Shown here: positions 51,914 through 61,407 of the stretch, one piece after another | Layout: every line of letters starts with the position of its first letter | How positions within the stretch are numbered: position 1 is the stretch's first letter | Origin: Adineta vaga | Lineage: Eukaryota > Rotifera | Assembly (NCBI GenBank): GCA_021613535.1 | Contig: CP075493.1 | Location: 11,966,001 to 12,030,000 of the forward strand | Direction: 5' to 3' | DNA length: 64,000 nt | Translations under genes and position numbers: made by a program | Notes under the pieces: model-generated | Seen by the model: the letters and a program-made list of their open reading frames with translations, nothing else | What the model was told of the DNA's origin: nothing | The model's database searches: none

Positions 51914-52765
51914 ATGCGAGATTTGACCAAATTAGCTGTTTCTATGCTAAAAAGTTTATCGAAGCTGGCAGGTGATTCAATCTTAATATTCGACTATCCG
52001 TCACTTGTTGACCTAAATATGTTACCTAAAAAGCCTACATTACTTTTTGTAAGTAACGAATATATGTCCACCATCGGTGATAACAAACCTGAACATATCA
52101 AAAGAATTTTCATCCTGGAAAAAGACAAAACGAAAGTTGATCAACGAGAAAGATTTGGTACTGGTGAAGATCTTATTTGTCAATTGGCTGATGAACTCTA
52201 TCGTTGCTATAAAAAAGAAGCGAGAAATTATTTCATCTCTGGTGACTCAGCGATGGGAGAAAAAAAAGAGAAACAAGCGAATCAAATCTTTAGTGGATTG
52301 AAAGAGGTTCACCAACAATATTTAAAAAGTAATAGTGGTGTGACAGATTCTACAACAGTTACACTTTTATGGCTTAAATCAAATATGGAAGATAACATTC
52401 TTGCAGAAAAAGTACAGCAAGCTTTTGAAAAAGTTGTTTCGTCTTTTTTAATATCCGAAAATCTATCTCAATGTGAGAACTATTTACTAGACAACAAATC
52501 TTTTGGTGTATGTTTCATGATCCTAGGCAGTGTTTATGAAGAAAAAATTATTGATGACTTTCAAAAATTTTCAAATATCAAAGGTTTTTATCGGTATGAC
52601 ACACAAAAAAACAATTATGATGAACTGTGCTTGCAATTAGCATGCGATCTAATGGCTTATTACAACAAATTGGGTGATGAATATAAAGCCAAAAAAGATA
52701 CAAAAAAAGCAAAAGACATGTTTATGAAAGCACATGAACTTTGTGAAATTTTGAATGATTTCTAA
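51914..52765 (+). CDS. Orphan protein with two receiver-like/helical repeats
   Basis: A single exon of 283 residues. It contains two parallel units. Unit 1 (about residues 20-140) has an alternating hydrophobic core (SILIFDYPSLVDL, TLLFVSNEYMS, IKRIFILEKDK), then the helical part DLICQLADELYRCYKKEARN. Unit 2 (about residues 145-283) has TVTLLWLKSNMEDN, SFGVCFMILGSVYE, IKGFYRYDTQ, then LCLQLACDLMAYYNKLGDEY. The helical parts of both units align (LxxQLAxxLxxxYxKxxxxY). The layout suggests a response-regulator- or TIR-like alpha/beta fold followed by TPR-like helices. I have no firm family name. Confidence 0.55.
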   Translation: MRDLTKLAVSMLKSLSKLAGDSILIFDYPSLVDLNMLPKKPTLLFVSNEYMSTIGDNKPEHIKRIFILEKDKTKVDQRERFGTGEDLICQLADELYRCYKKEARNYFISGDSAMGEKKEKQANQIFSGLKEVHQQYLKSNSGVTDSTTVTLLWLKSNMEDNILAEKVQQAFEKVVSSFLISENLSQCENYLLDNKSFGVCFMILGSVYEEKIIDDFQKFSNIKGFYRYDTQKNNYDELCLQLACDLMAYYNKLGDEYKAKKDTKKAKDMFMKAHELCEILNDF

Positions 52766-52838
52766 ACAAAACAAAAATGTCCCAAGTGTTTTTTGTGGCT
52801 TTTGAAAACATATCATTTCTCCTCGAGTTTCATTTTAG

Positions 52839-53453
52839 ATGCAGACTATCGACGATATTGTGTTTGACAATATTATATTTCCTCGAGCTAATTCACTTGC
52901 TCTTCTACTCTATCACATCGATGGTGTATCAATAGCTATTCCCTTATCGCATGCTGATCTTATGTCGTTTATTCAAGTTTTTCAAAACACAACGGGATGT
53001 CATAATCATATTACTATAAACAATAACAAAAAAATCACATTATTCACATTTGAACACAATATACAATGGCTAATTGAGAATTCATATCTTGATACAATAC
53101 CTCACGTACAAAAAATCAAAATATTTTGTTCATCGCCCGAAGATCAAGAATATTGGACTATGCATACACAACGTTACAGAGAAAAAATTGAAAAACCATT
53201 TTTATACACGGATCTTAATCTTCGTCTATTATTATTCGGAATCACCTTTTTGAAAAAAATATACACATGTAGACAGTTTGCAAACGATGTTGGTATACAA
53301 AACAGATTAAGAGAGGATCTTAGAAGAATTAGAGAAGCATTGGGTCAATATACTTTAGAAAAAAAAATAGTTGCGATGATAGAACCAATTCAAGCAATGA
53401 AAGCCAAATTTAAATGCTCGCTTGTTTTTTTATATATTATAGTAGTGTATTAA
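52839..53453 (+). CDS. Orphan protein of the same alpha/beta type
   Basis: ATG 52839 follows directly after an AG acceptor. The 204-residue frame contains LALLLYHIDGVSIAIPLSHA and PHVQKIKIFCSSPEDQEYW, again alternating strand/helix segments like those in the upstream gene. It may be a third unit of that gene joined by splicing (a GTGAAA donor near 52742 would be in phase, skipping the upstream stop) or a separate gene. The C-terminus becomes hydrophobic (SLVFLYIIVVY). No firm family. Confidence 0.4.
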   Translation: MQTIDDIVFDNIIFPRANSLALLLYHIDGVSIAIPLSHADLMSFIQVFQNTTGCHNHITINNNKKITLFTFEHNIQWLIENSYLDTIPHVQKIKIFCSSPEDQEYWTMHTQRYREKIEKPFLYTDLNLRLLLFGITFLKKIYTCRQFANDVGIQNRLREDLRRIREALGQYTLEKKIVAMIEPIQAMKAKFKCSLVFLYIIVVY

Positions 53454-53525
53454 TCAGTAGATAAAAATAAATATCATCTATCGAATATAAGAAATTCAAA
53501 ATATGTCGAAGTTTCTCTTCTTTGT

Positions 53526-54523
53526 CTAATGACGTCGTTTGCTAGATTTTGATCGTTCTTCATTTCGTTGAACACACTTATACATGCGTTCTTCAATTTT
53601 TTTTGAAATCCAATTATTACCAAGATGTATTGTGGTAAGTGTCTATGTAATAATATGTTAAGAATTCGTATAGGAAATAAGTGTCGAAAAACAACAAGAA
53701 TTACCGTATTGCATTTTAATGCTTTAAGAAGATTTTTTGCGCCTTCATCTTCAATTATATTGTAACGCAAATCTAATGAAGTCAGAGTCTGTTAATAAAA
53801 ATAAATATAGGTAAAACAGAAATGAATAAATAAATACCGTATTATATGCTAATGCATCAGCTAAATAAAATGCTCCTAAGTCATCGATCTGATTGTAGCT
53901 AATAGACAGATCAGTTATGGTCTAAATGAAAAAACACATATGGTTTGGACATAAGATAGATAACTGATAATTACTTCGTTGAATCGTACAATGGGAGTTA
54001 AAAGTCGCATTGCCCCAGATCCAAGTTCATTACTATCAATGCCAAGAGATGTCAGTGTCTATATGAAAAGATATATATTGAACTGGATGAATAGTAGTTG
54101 AGAATTACTTTATTTTTTCGTAATACATTAACAATGCATCCAAGTCCTTTTTCACTGATTTGATTTTCCATGATATATAATCCAGTGATTGTCTGTTTTC
54201 AAACGATAATAATCAGTCATTATATAGTGAGATCAAACGCTCTTACCGTGTTGTTTTTCATTACATCAGCTAACAACTGTGCCATAGCATCTGTAATTTC
54301 AATACGTTCCACGTCAAGTTGTTGAATTTTCTGCACGAAATAATATTATTTTATACAATATACTTACGAAAAAGACGGAATTCACCTGATATCGATGATA
54401 AGTATCGATAATTGTGTTGAATCTGTGACAAATATTTCGCATTGAAAAGATAATTGTCAATATGCTTTGATGATCAAGAATTCGATAGACAAGTTCGACT
54501 GGTAATGTATGAAATGAAACCAT
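53526..54523 (-). CDS. F-box protein with one leucine-rich repeat per exon
   Basis: ATG 54523 begins a short F-box-like region (TLPVELVYRILDHQSIL, MRNICHRFNTIID), ending at a GT donor at 54385. Five exons of about 84 nt, all phase 0 (for example 53921-53838), each encode one 28-residue ribonuclease-inhibitor-type LRR, such as TITDLSISYNQIDDLG plus its helix. A final exon (TLTTIHLGNNWISKKIEERM, then a Lys/Arg-rich tail) ends at TAG 53526. Phase-0 LRR exons can be duplicated or deleted without breaking the frame. The likely role is substrate recognition in an SCF-type ligase or as an NLR-like scaffold; neither is shown by the sequence. Confidence 0.8.
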
Positions 54524-54639
54524 GTTTTTACAGTTTGTTACAATGTTTTATTCTAGAAATATTGTTTATATAATGGTAGTGTGTCGTAGGTTTCTACTGA
54601 TGGTGTAATGACATGTTTTGATCGAAGCAAAATAAGAGA

Positions 54640-54660
54640 AAGAAAGAAAGAAAGAAAGGA
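54640..54660. repeat. (GAAA)n microsatellite
   Basis: Several GAAA units lie in the gap between the LRR gene and the ankyrin-ART gene. An (AATC)n run of about four units lies near 54686-54702. Confidence 0.7.
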
Positions 54661-54742
54661 GTTCGTAGTGCCCTATGATAAAACTAAATCAATCAATCAA
54701 TCAGCTTTATTTGTCATGAATAATATTTACAAAAATATATAA

Positions 54743-55891
54743 TTATTTTTCTTTTATTGCAGTCCATGAATTGAGAAGCGATTTTTTTGGTACAGGTATA
54801 TTATACAGAATAATCTCATATTTTCCAGTATGTGAATCAATATTGATGCTACGAACTTGAAAGAGTGTGAATGGAAGTAAAAGAACTTCTTCTTCATCAG
54901 CAAAATTTGATAATGGTGGTAATTTATCATTAACTCGAGTTAAATTAATTGCAGTGGAACATTTGTGAGGAAAATGGAAAGTAATTAAAACTGATAATCG
55001 GGAAGAATCATAAGCTCCAGCAAAACCTTGAGCAACAGTCTTTTTCTTTGATGTTGATTGTAGAGTACGTGTTTCCAGTACAAAATCTTGTCGTTGTACA
55101 GCCCATTTATAAGCATCAATATCAGTTAAAGTCATACTAATACCACGATATGTTTCACCTTGATAAGCACGATCGAATAATTCAGGAAGATGAAGAAAAA
55201 GAAGTGCTGTAAAAGCATTTGCATTATTTTGTAAGACGGAATAGAGTGGTGTCTCTAATGTATATAATGTTAATAATGAATCAATTCGACCTTTATCAAG
55301 AAAATTATCATAAAGATTAAAAACTTGTTTATCTTCTTGATTTATAATTTCGTTAAGTAATGATCGAAATTCTTCACAACATTCACGTTCAGTTCGTTGT
55401 TTGATAAATGCTTTGAGAAGACGTGGTGCTCGAGCAATAGCAAACATAAATTGTGATTCATTCGCGTCTGATGCAGATAGATAACCTTTTTGCCAATTAT
55501 CAGGAATATGCGATGTTTCATTGAGTTCACTACCATCTGCTGCTTTTAATAAAAATGATTCTATCGATGATGAACTATCAACAAATCGTTCACTTGTACC
55601 TTGACGAGAAAACAATGTGTGTAATTCATCAGTAATTGACATCATTTCCAAAGCCGTTTTTCCCTGTCGATTAACAATTGTTCGTAAAGAATAAGGTAAA
55701 AGAAGTCGAATAATTTCAATATGATTTCCTTGACAAGCTGCATGTAGAGCTGTATTACCATTAATAGAGTCAATTTGATTGATTTCTTCCAAAGTTAAAT
55801 CAGGTAACATCTTTTGTACGACTTCAAGATTACCTGTTGAACATGCTTCATAGAACAAACTTGATTGTTGATGACTACATACTGGACCCAT
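54743..55891 (-). CDS. Ankyrin-repeat mono-ADP-ribosyltransferase
   Basis: A single exon of 382 residues. Residues 10-90 contain two to three ankyrin repeats (NGNTALHAACQGNHIEIIRL). Residues about 200-375 match the R-S-E class of mono-ADP-ribosyltransferases (ART, Pfam PF01129). The three NAD-binding/catalytic positions are all present: Arg249 in TYRGI, Ser279-Thr-Ser281 in LQSTSKK and the E-x-E at residues 333-335 in ADEEEVLLLPFTLFQV. The Glu before the catalytic Glu favours arginine as the acceptor residue, by family knowledge. No signal peptide or GPI signal is seen, so it is probably intracellular, unlike vertebrate ecto-ARTs. The ankyrin part would supply target binding. The gene is intronless, unlike its neighbours. 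Confidence 0.85.
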   Translation of the reverse strand: MGPVCSHQQSSLFYEACSTGNLEVVQKMLPDLTLEEINQIDSINGNTALHAACQGNHIEIIRLLLPYSLRTIVNRQGKTALEMMSITDELHTLFSRQGTSERFVDSSSSIESFLLKAADGSELNETSHIPDNWQKGYLSASDANESQFMFAIARAPRLLKAFIKQRTERECCEEFRSLLNEIINQEDKQVFNLYDNFLDKGRIDSLLTLYTLETPLYSVLQNNANAFTALLFLHLPELFDRAYQGETYRGISMTLTDIDAYKWAVQRQDFVLETRTLQSTSKKKTVAQGFAGAYDSSRLSVLITFHFPHKCSTAINLTRVNDKLPPLSNFADEEEVLLLPFTLFQVRSINIDSHTGKYEIILYNIPVPKKSLLNSWTAIKEK

Positions 55892-56212
55892 ATTAAATCG
55901 AATTCAATATACTTTGAAATCGGAACATACGATACGATATTGCCTCAAGGTAACCATTACGTGTAAAAATGTCCTAGTAAACCGCTATTGTAACCATCCT
56001 AAGTTCAACGACATCTATACACACACAATTTTCTATAAAGATTTTCCGACTGTTATGTACCTAATTGACTTAAGAAACAGGAAACATATACGCTAAAACG
56101 ATTTGTTACACTAATTAGTACAATTGATTATGAGATAAAGAGAAAATAATAGTATTTTCGTGTCTTAGAAACATTTCTTTCTTTCTTCTTCCTGGTAGTA
56201 GAATATTAAATA

Positions 56213-57275
56213 ATGACTGTCAATGTGTGTACCTGTGATAAAAAAAACGTTGACAGGAAAAAAACTTTCAATTGTCTGGAAAAAATGTGTGTAAGTAATA
56301 TTTTACTGCGGAATATATTTACTTTATTATATTGCATGATTTGATAGAGACAAAATGTTTTTAATCTGTTTAGATTAAACACGATCGACCGGTTGGTATT
56401 CTTGAATGGTTATATATTACTCCCGAAAGTGTTCAAATTAATGTCAATAATCGAACAGGAGCTGTTGCTCCAGCAATATCTTCTCATTTATATTCACTTC
56501 GTCAAGCTTTAATTTCCACAATTATTCTTCTTATAATAGGCCTTACCGGTTTGGCGGACATAATTATCGGCAGTTTCTATTTTTCCAAATGTTCCGATCC
56601 AACCCTCGTACCATTAGCACCTATGTTCTATATCCTTGATGGTGTAGTGATTATACTTTTAGTTATTCTAATGGCTACATTGGTACGTTTTCTTATTTAA
56701 TAATAAGAAAATTTGAATCTATTCGGATTTAGATTCTTCTTAAGACAACTATTTGTTATAAGCGAAATACTCGAATCTTTCAGATTGCTAACTATTTAAC
56801 CATTGTATGGGTAGTTGTTCTGTTCATCCTTTCATTCTTAGTAAGTTGAATTTATGAATGATAAAATTGTTTTATATTTTTCTGCTTCCTTATTGTCATT
56901 CAGGAACTGAGTTTTGTTTCAGTTTATTACTTCACATCTAGAATTGGTGTATGTATGGGAAATTTATATTGGATTGCATATGCTCTGACATTAATTCCTA
57001 TTATTTTTCTTTCAATATATCCCATCAAACGACTTATTACTCAATTGTGGAAGGGTCATAAACAAAGAAAAGCTAAAGTTCAAATTGCACGACAAAATCG
57101 TATAATTCCAGCTACATTTACTCAATCAGGAACTGGTTATATACCGTATCCTGGAAATATTCAATATATACCATATGGATATGTTCTACCTCCCATGAAT
57201 TCGATCCATCCAATGATTTTACCGCCTATTCAATCACAGTTTGAATTAACTAATAACGAAGAAAACGTTGTTTGA
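56213..57275 (+). CDS. TMEM272-like four-TM protein
   Basis: Four exons; the first, 56213-56290, ends before GTAAGT. Coding continues with IKHDRPVGILEWLYITPESV and a four-TM core (ALISTIILLIIGLTGLADII, MFYILDGVVIILLVILMATL, ANYLTIVWVVVLFILSFL, LYWIAYALTLIPIIFLSIYP). The FYFSKCSD and FTSRIGVCMGNLYW segments match the Cys positions of the TMEM272-like family found in many invertebrates. The C-terminus is rich in Pro, Tyr and Gly (YIPYPGNIQYIPYGYVLPP). The function of the family is not known. Confidence 0.7.
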
Positions 57276-57620
57276 GTTCTCTTTTTCTTTTTTTTATTTT
57301 ATAAAAAATAAAGATTATCTCAAGGATGCGAAGATGATAATAACCAATTTTTCAAAGTCATCCAAGATATGTTGAGAATGTAAATTTAGTTATCATATTT
57401 CATCGTCATTGAAATTAATAAATGATAAAATAGTATTACACACGTACAACCACAAGAATGTAAAAAACCAAACTATTCGTCTTTTTTTCTCCTCTGTCAA
57501 TGCCATATTTAATCATTGAAAAGTACAGATAAGAATAATATCGATATATATTCTTTGTTCTTTGAGGTTTTTTTTCACTATTCTATTCATCATTCTATGT
57601 TTGTTATATCAAATTGCAAC

Positions 57621-58418
57621 ATGTTAAAATTCGCTCTTGCCTTAGTTTTGATTGTGTCCGTATTGGGCAAAAAAGAGGAGAAAAAAGGCGATAATTTATG
57701 TCCAACAGTTCCTAATGTACTCTGTGTTCGAGATGTTCTTCGAGAGATTTTATTTTCGGCTGGTATAGTAAAGAACAATGCAAATGAGATCGAACAGTTT
57801 ATTGTAAGTATGAGATTAATAATATATTTTTTTCTTCTGATTTTATTATATTTGTTTTCTTGTACAGCTTAGATACGAACCAAATGAAGAACTTCTTAAT
57901 AGTCATATTAAATCAAAATCAAAAACAATTGAATCAACTCTTCCTAAATCAAAAAATCATCAACAATATACGAATCTTACGAGTATTGCTAAAGTATAAC
58001 AAATTATATTGACTCATCGTATTTATTCTTCTAATCATCTTTTTCTTTATTCTAGATTGATCTTATCAATTTAGTTCAAGAAGAAGTTAATGCTTTTAAT
58101 TATATTTATAAATCAATTGAAAATGTTTTGAAACAAGGTAATATCTTTGAAACATCAACGGAACGATTATTTAAACAAATTTTAACAAATATACAAGAAA
58201 ATATTCTCTGTCCATATCGATCCGTTTTGAATGTTTATTCTGCAACACCGGCGTCAATAAATGAAGTCAATGGAATAGAAATTGCTGCAAGTAAAAAGAA
58301 AGATTTATGGTCATCATTTTTATATAATGTTAATTCAATCATTACTGCTCGATTAATACAAAATTGGGTCGATCATACTGATAATTTTATTAGCAATTTA
58401 GAAAAGAAATTCTCATAA
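57621..58418 (+). CDS. Secreted helical orphan protein
   Basis: Three exons (57621-57803, 57868-57993, 58056-58418) total 672 nt and give 223 residues. ATG 57621 begins a signal peptide (MLKFALALVLIVSVLG) with a predicted cut before KKEEKKGD. The mature protein is mostly helical with few cysteines (CPTVPNVLCVRDVL, CPYRSVLNVY). No family recognised. The Lys/Asn-rich composition and secretion signal suggest an extracellular bdelloid-specific protein. Confidence 0.6.
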
Positions 58419-58580
58419 TATAAACTTGAATTTAAATTAAATTAGATTTTTTTTTGTAGCTCTAGTTAGTTTTCATATACTCAAGAAATAAATAAATTTG
58501 AAAGTTGATTCCTCGAAAAAAAGAAAAACGTATTTTCTTATTTTAAAACGAACAAAAATCAATGGATAACATTTGAATAA

Positions 58581-59573
58581 TTATAAGACTGGAAATAGAT
58601 TAGCTAAATCTAGTCGATCGGTTTCATTGAGTCGTGTATTTAATGCTTCATATACAGGTTGTAAATGTTCTGGTTTACGTGGTCCAATAATTATTCCAGT
58701 TATTCGAGTATCACTTAATAACCAAGCTAAACTTAAACCAGCTAGACTAATATTACCAAATCGTTCTTTACTTATTTTTTTCATTGAATTTAAACCATCA
58801 AATATACTATTCTGATTTTGAACATAGACTGAATACGGATCAGGTCGTAATGTCATACGAGAACCCGATTCATATTGCAAACCTGCTTGATATTTTCCTG
58901 TTAACCATCCACCAGCTAATGGACTATATGGAGTAAAACCAAGTTCATATTTCGAACATATTTGTAAAATTTTTTCTGCTTCTTGATAACCTAATAATGA
59001 CATAGAATTCTGTACCCATTTGTATCGATTTAAATTCAACTGATCACAAATTGATATACTTTTTTCTAATTCTTCACAATTGATATTTGATGCACCATAT
59101 GCACGTATTTTTCCATTTGTTTGTAATTCATCAAAACAACGAAGTGTTTCTTCCAGTGGTGTTTTTTCATCCATTTCATGTGAAAGATACATATCCAATT
59201 GCTCTACTCCAAGACGTGTCAATGTACCTTCGATTTTTTCTAATATTCTTTCTCTCGATAAACCCATGGTATCACCAGCAAACATTGGATTATATGTTTT
59301 GGAACTTAGTACGACTTTATTTCTAATTTTTTCATCCGATTTTTTTAGCCAAGTACCAATATATGTTTCACTTCGACCTCCACCATATGCATCAGCTGTA
59401 TCAAATGTTGTTATACCAAGACGAACAGCAGCATCAAGAATATCATGAGCTTGTTCTTCGTTTTCAGCTTGATCAAATAATGAAGGTTCAGAACCAATAC
59501 CACCAAAACAACCACAACCAAGAATTATACGAGATATTTCAATATCTGTTTGTCCAAGTTGTCGATATTCCAT
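58581..59573 (-). CDS. Aldo/keto reductase
   Basis: An intronless 330-residue frame. The catalytic tetrad of the AKR superfamily is complete: Asp58 and Tyr63 in FDTADAYGGG, Lys92 in LSSKTYN and His132 in LSHEMD. The C-terminal NADPH-binding motif GIIIGPRKPEHLQP is present. It reduces aldehydes or ketones with NAD(P)H in the cytosol; the substrate cannot be read from sequence. It resembles bacterial and fungal 'YajO/L-fuco'-type AKRs more than the animal AKR1 type, and it lacks introns, so transfer from a microbe is possible but unproven. Confidence 0.88.
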   Translation of the reverse strand: MEYRQLGQTDIEISRIILGCGCFGGIGSEPSLFDQAENEEQAHDILDAAVRLGITTFDTADAYGGGRSETYIGTWLKKSDEKIRNKVVLSSKTYNPMFAGDTMGLSRERILEKIEGTLTRLGVEQLDMYLSHEMDEKTPLEETLRCFDELQTNGKIRAYGASNINCEELEKSISICDQLNLNRYKWVQNSMSLLGYQEAEKILQICSKYELGFTPYSPLAGGWLTGKYQAGLQYESGSRMTLRPDPYSVYVQNQNSIFDGLNSMKKISKERFGNISLAGLSLAWLLSDTRITGIIIGPRKPEHLQPVYEALNTRLNETDRLDLANLFPVL

Positions 59574-59978
59574 TTTAATCTAGAAATAAATCAGAACGAA
59601 TGTTTTCATATGACTCCTGTACTATCATACTCACTATGACGTGGTATAGAATAAATGACTGAGTGCAGAACAAAGAAAAGATAACTGCTGTCGACCATGA
59701 TCATATTCACTGTAATGTTATCTCCTCGTCATTCGTTTTTTCATCAGTACAATAAGGTGCTTAACGAAAATGAATTATAAATTTTACAACCGTTGTCTAT
59801 GATTTAGTACAGAAAATATATTAATAGATGGTGTTCGACAATGACAATTTCATCCTCCATCTTCTTGTTAGAAATAAAAAGAAATGAACAATTGTTTATA
59901 ACAAAAATATCAATTTTATTATCAGAAATTACTACAGATTTACAGTTTTAATTGTGAATAATGAGTTATTACAGATGA
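59574..59978. other. Intergenic, no gene seen
   Basis: About 400 bp between the reductase and MLF genes. It probably contains the reductase promoter. No coding signal. Confidence 0.5.
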
Positions 59979-60644
59979 TTATTCAATGGCAAAACGTCTT
60001 GGTTCTTGTAATAAATTATTTGTATGTATATCAAAATTATATCCATTAGCAGTTTTCAATCCATATTTTTCAGCTCGATTAGACCATTCCTGTTGAAATT
60101 CTTGTTCATTTTCAATACGATCAAATTCACGATTTTCTAATAAGTTTCCCGTTGATGGATCACGTCGTTTTATTATTCGATGACCACGTTCACCAAGACG
60201 ATGTGCTACTTCCATTTTCTCTATATTTCGTTCTGTATCTCTCAGTCCTTTACGTGTTCGTTCAAGACCTATAAAGAAAACAAAAAATGAACAAATCGTA
60301 TTAATTGAAGAAACTCATTACATACCTTCAGGTCCACGTAGTTTTTCAGATATTGCTTGGAAAATTTTTGGTTTACTTTCATCTCGATTGTCTATACTCA
60401 TTATTGTTGATGAAGTAAATGCAACACCTTGACCATCTAGTCTTGTATCAAATCCATGGATCATTTCATCCATAAATTTAAAGCCATTACCGAATAAATC
60501 TAAACTTCGATGATCGTGTGAACGTCGTTGAGATACTTGCCGATCACGTCCATCGTATATTGATCGATGTTCCAATGCTAATGCCTGTGGTAGATCGATA
60601 TCGGAAAAAAATGGATCGTTGTGAAATGCTTCAAAGAGTGTCAT
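59979..60644 (-). CDS. Myeloid leukemia factor (MLF) family protein
   Basis: Two exons joined by a short intron (donor after GPEG, acceptor before LERTRKG). The family core is clear: GQGVAFTSSTIMSIDNRD, KIFQAISEKLRGPEG, then ERNIEKMEVAHRLGERGHRI and ENEQEFQQEWSNRAEKYG. MLF proteins bind 14-3-3 and chaperones and act in nucleus and cytoplasm. The start ATG 60644 gives the usual acidic FxDPFF-like N-terminus (EAFHNDPFFSD). No break. Confidence 0.88.
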
Positions 60645-61407
60645 AATGTTAATTGAAATTGCTTTGTTTTAGAAATAAACTAACGCTTCTCAATAGACGG
60701 TCTCTATTTATATATGTATCGTAGAAATGTACTGAATTTTCGAGACCTTTCTCGTAAGAGAAAGAAAAGAATAGAACATACTGTAATCAACGCGACATAC
60801 ATTTTTTTTCTTTTCTGTTCTGTAGAACGAGAAAAAGAAAAGAAAAAAACTTTCTTTTACTATGATGAGCACCTATCGATACGTAGAGATGTATGACAAT
60901 AACATAAACATATGCACTGTATTTTTTTCAAGTGATTGATAGGAAAGATAAATTGAGTTTTATACTACTCGAAATAAATGTCTCTCACCATCCATTCATT
61001 CATATAATGCGTATTTAAATAATAAAAATAGCTTTCATTGACTAGCTCTAATAATTAAAAGAAAACTATCATATTACTATCTTCAAGCCGTTTACAAAGA
61101 AGGAGAAACTTCATATTTAAACGACATCTGTATGAATAAATTGAAGTTTTTTTTCGATTATTATTGCTACCGTAAAGCATGACATATCAATCGATACATG
61201 ACGCATATGACTCACTATCTTTTAGTATACAAACGTCGTCGTCGTCGTCGAAGAGAAATATATTTCATATGTCATGTTTCGATGCTTTCATTTCTATATG
61301 TTTCAGATCAATGGTTCATATACCTATTTTAAGAAAGAAAAAAGTTCAAGGTTTGATTAGAATAATTAGTAAATTGTTATAAGATGAATTTCTTGTTTTA
61401 TTTTATA
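60645..61407. other. Region upstream of the P4-ATPase
   Basis: Contains a CGT/TCG trinucleotide repeat near 61229-61252 and a 67-codon frame from 61179. The first exon and start codon of the P4-ATPase should lie here, but I could not fix them. Confidence 0.4.

Noticed and set aside
59080-59578. Three plus-strand open frames opposite the aldo/keto reductase
   Set aside because: They lie antisense to a well-supported enzyme gene and have low-complexity His/Phe-rich translations.
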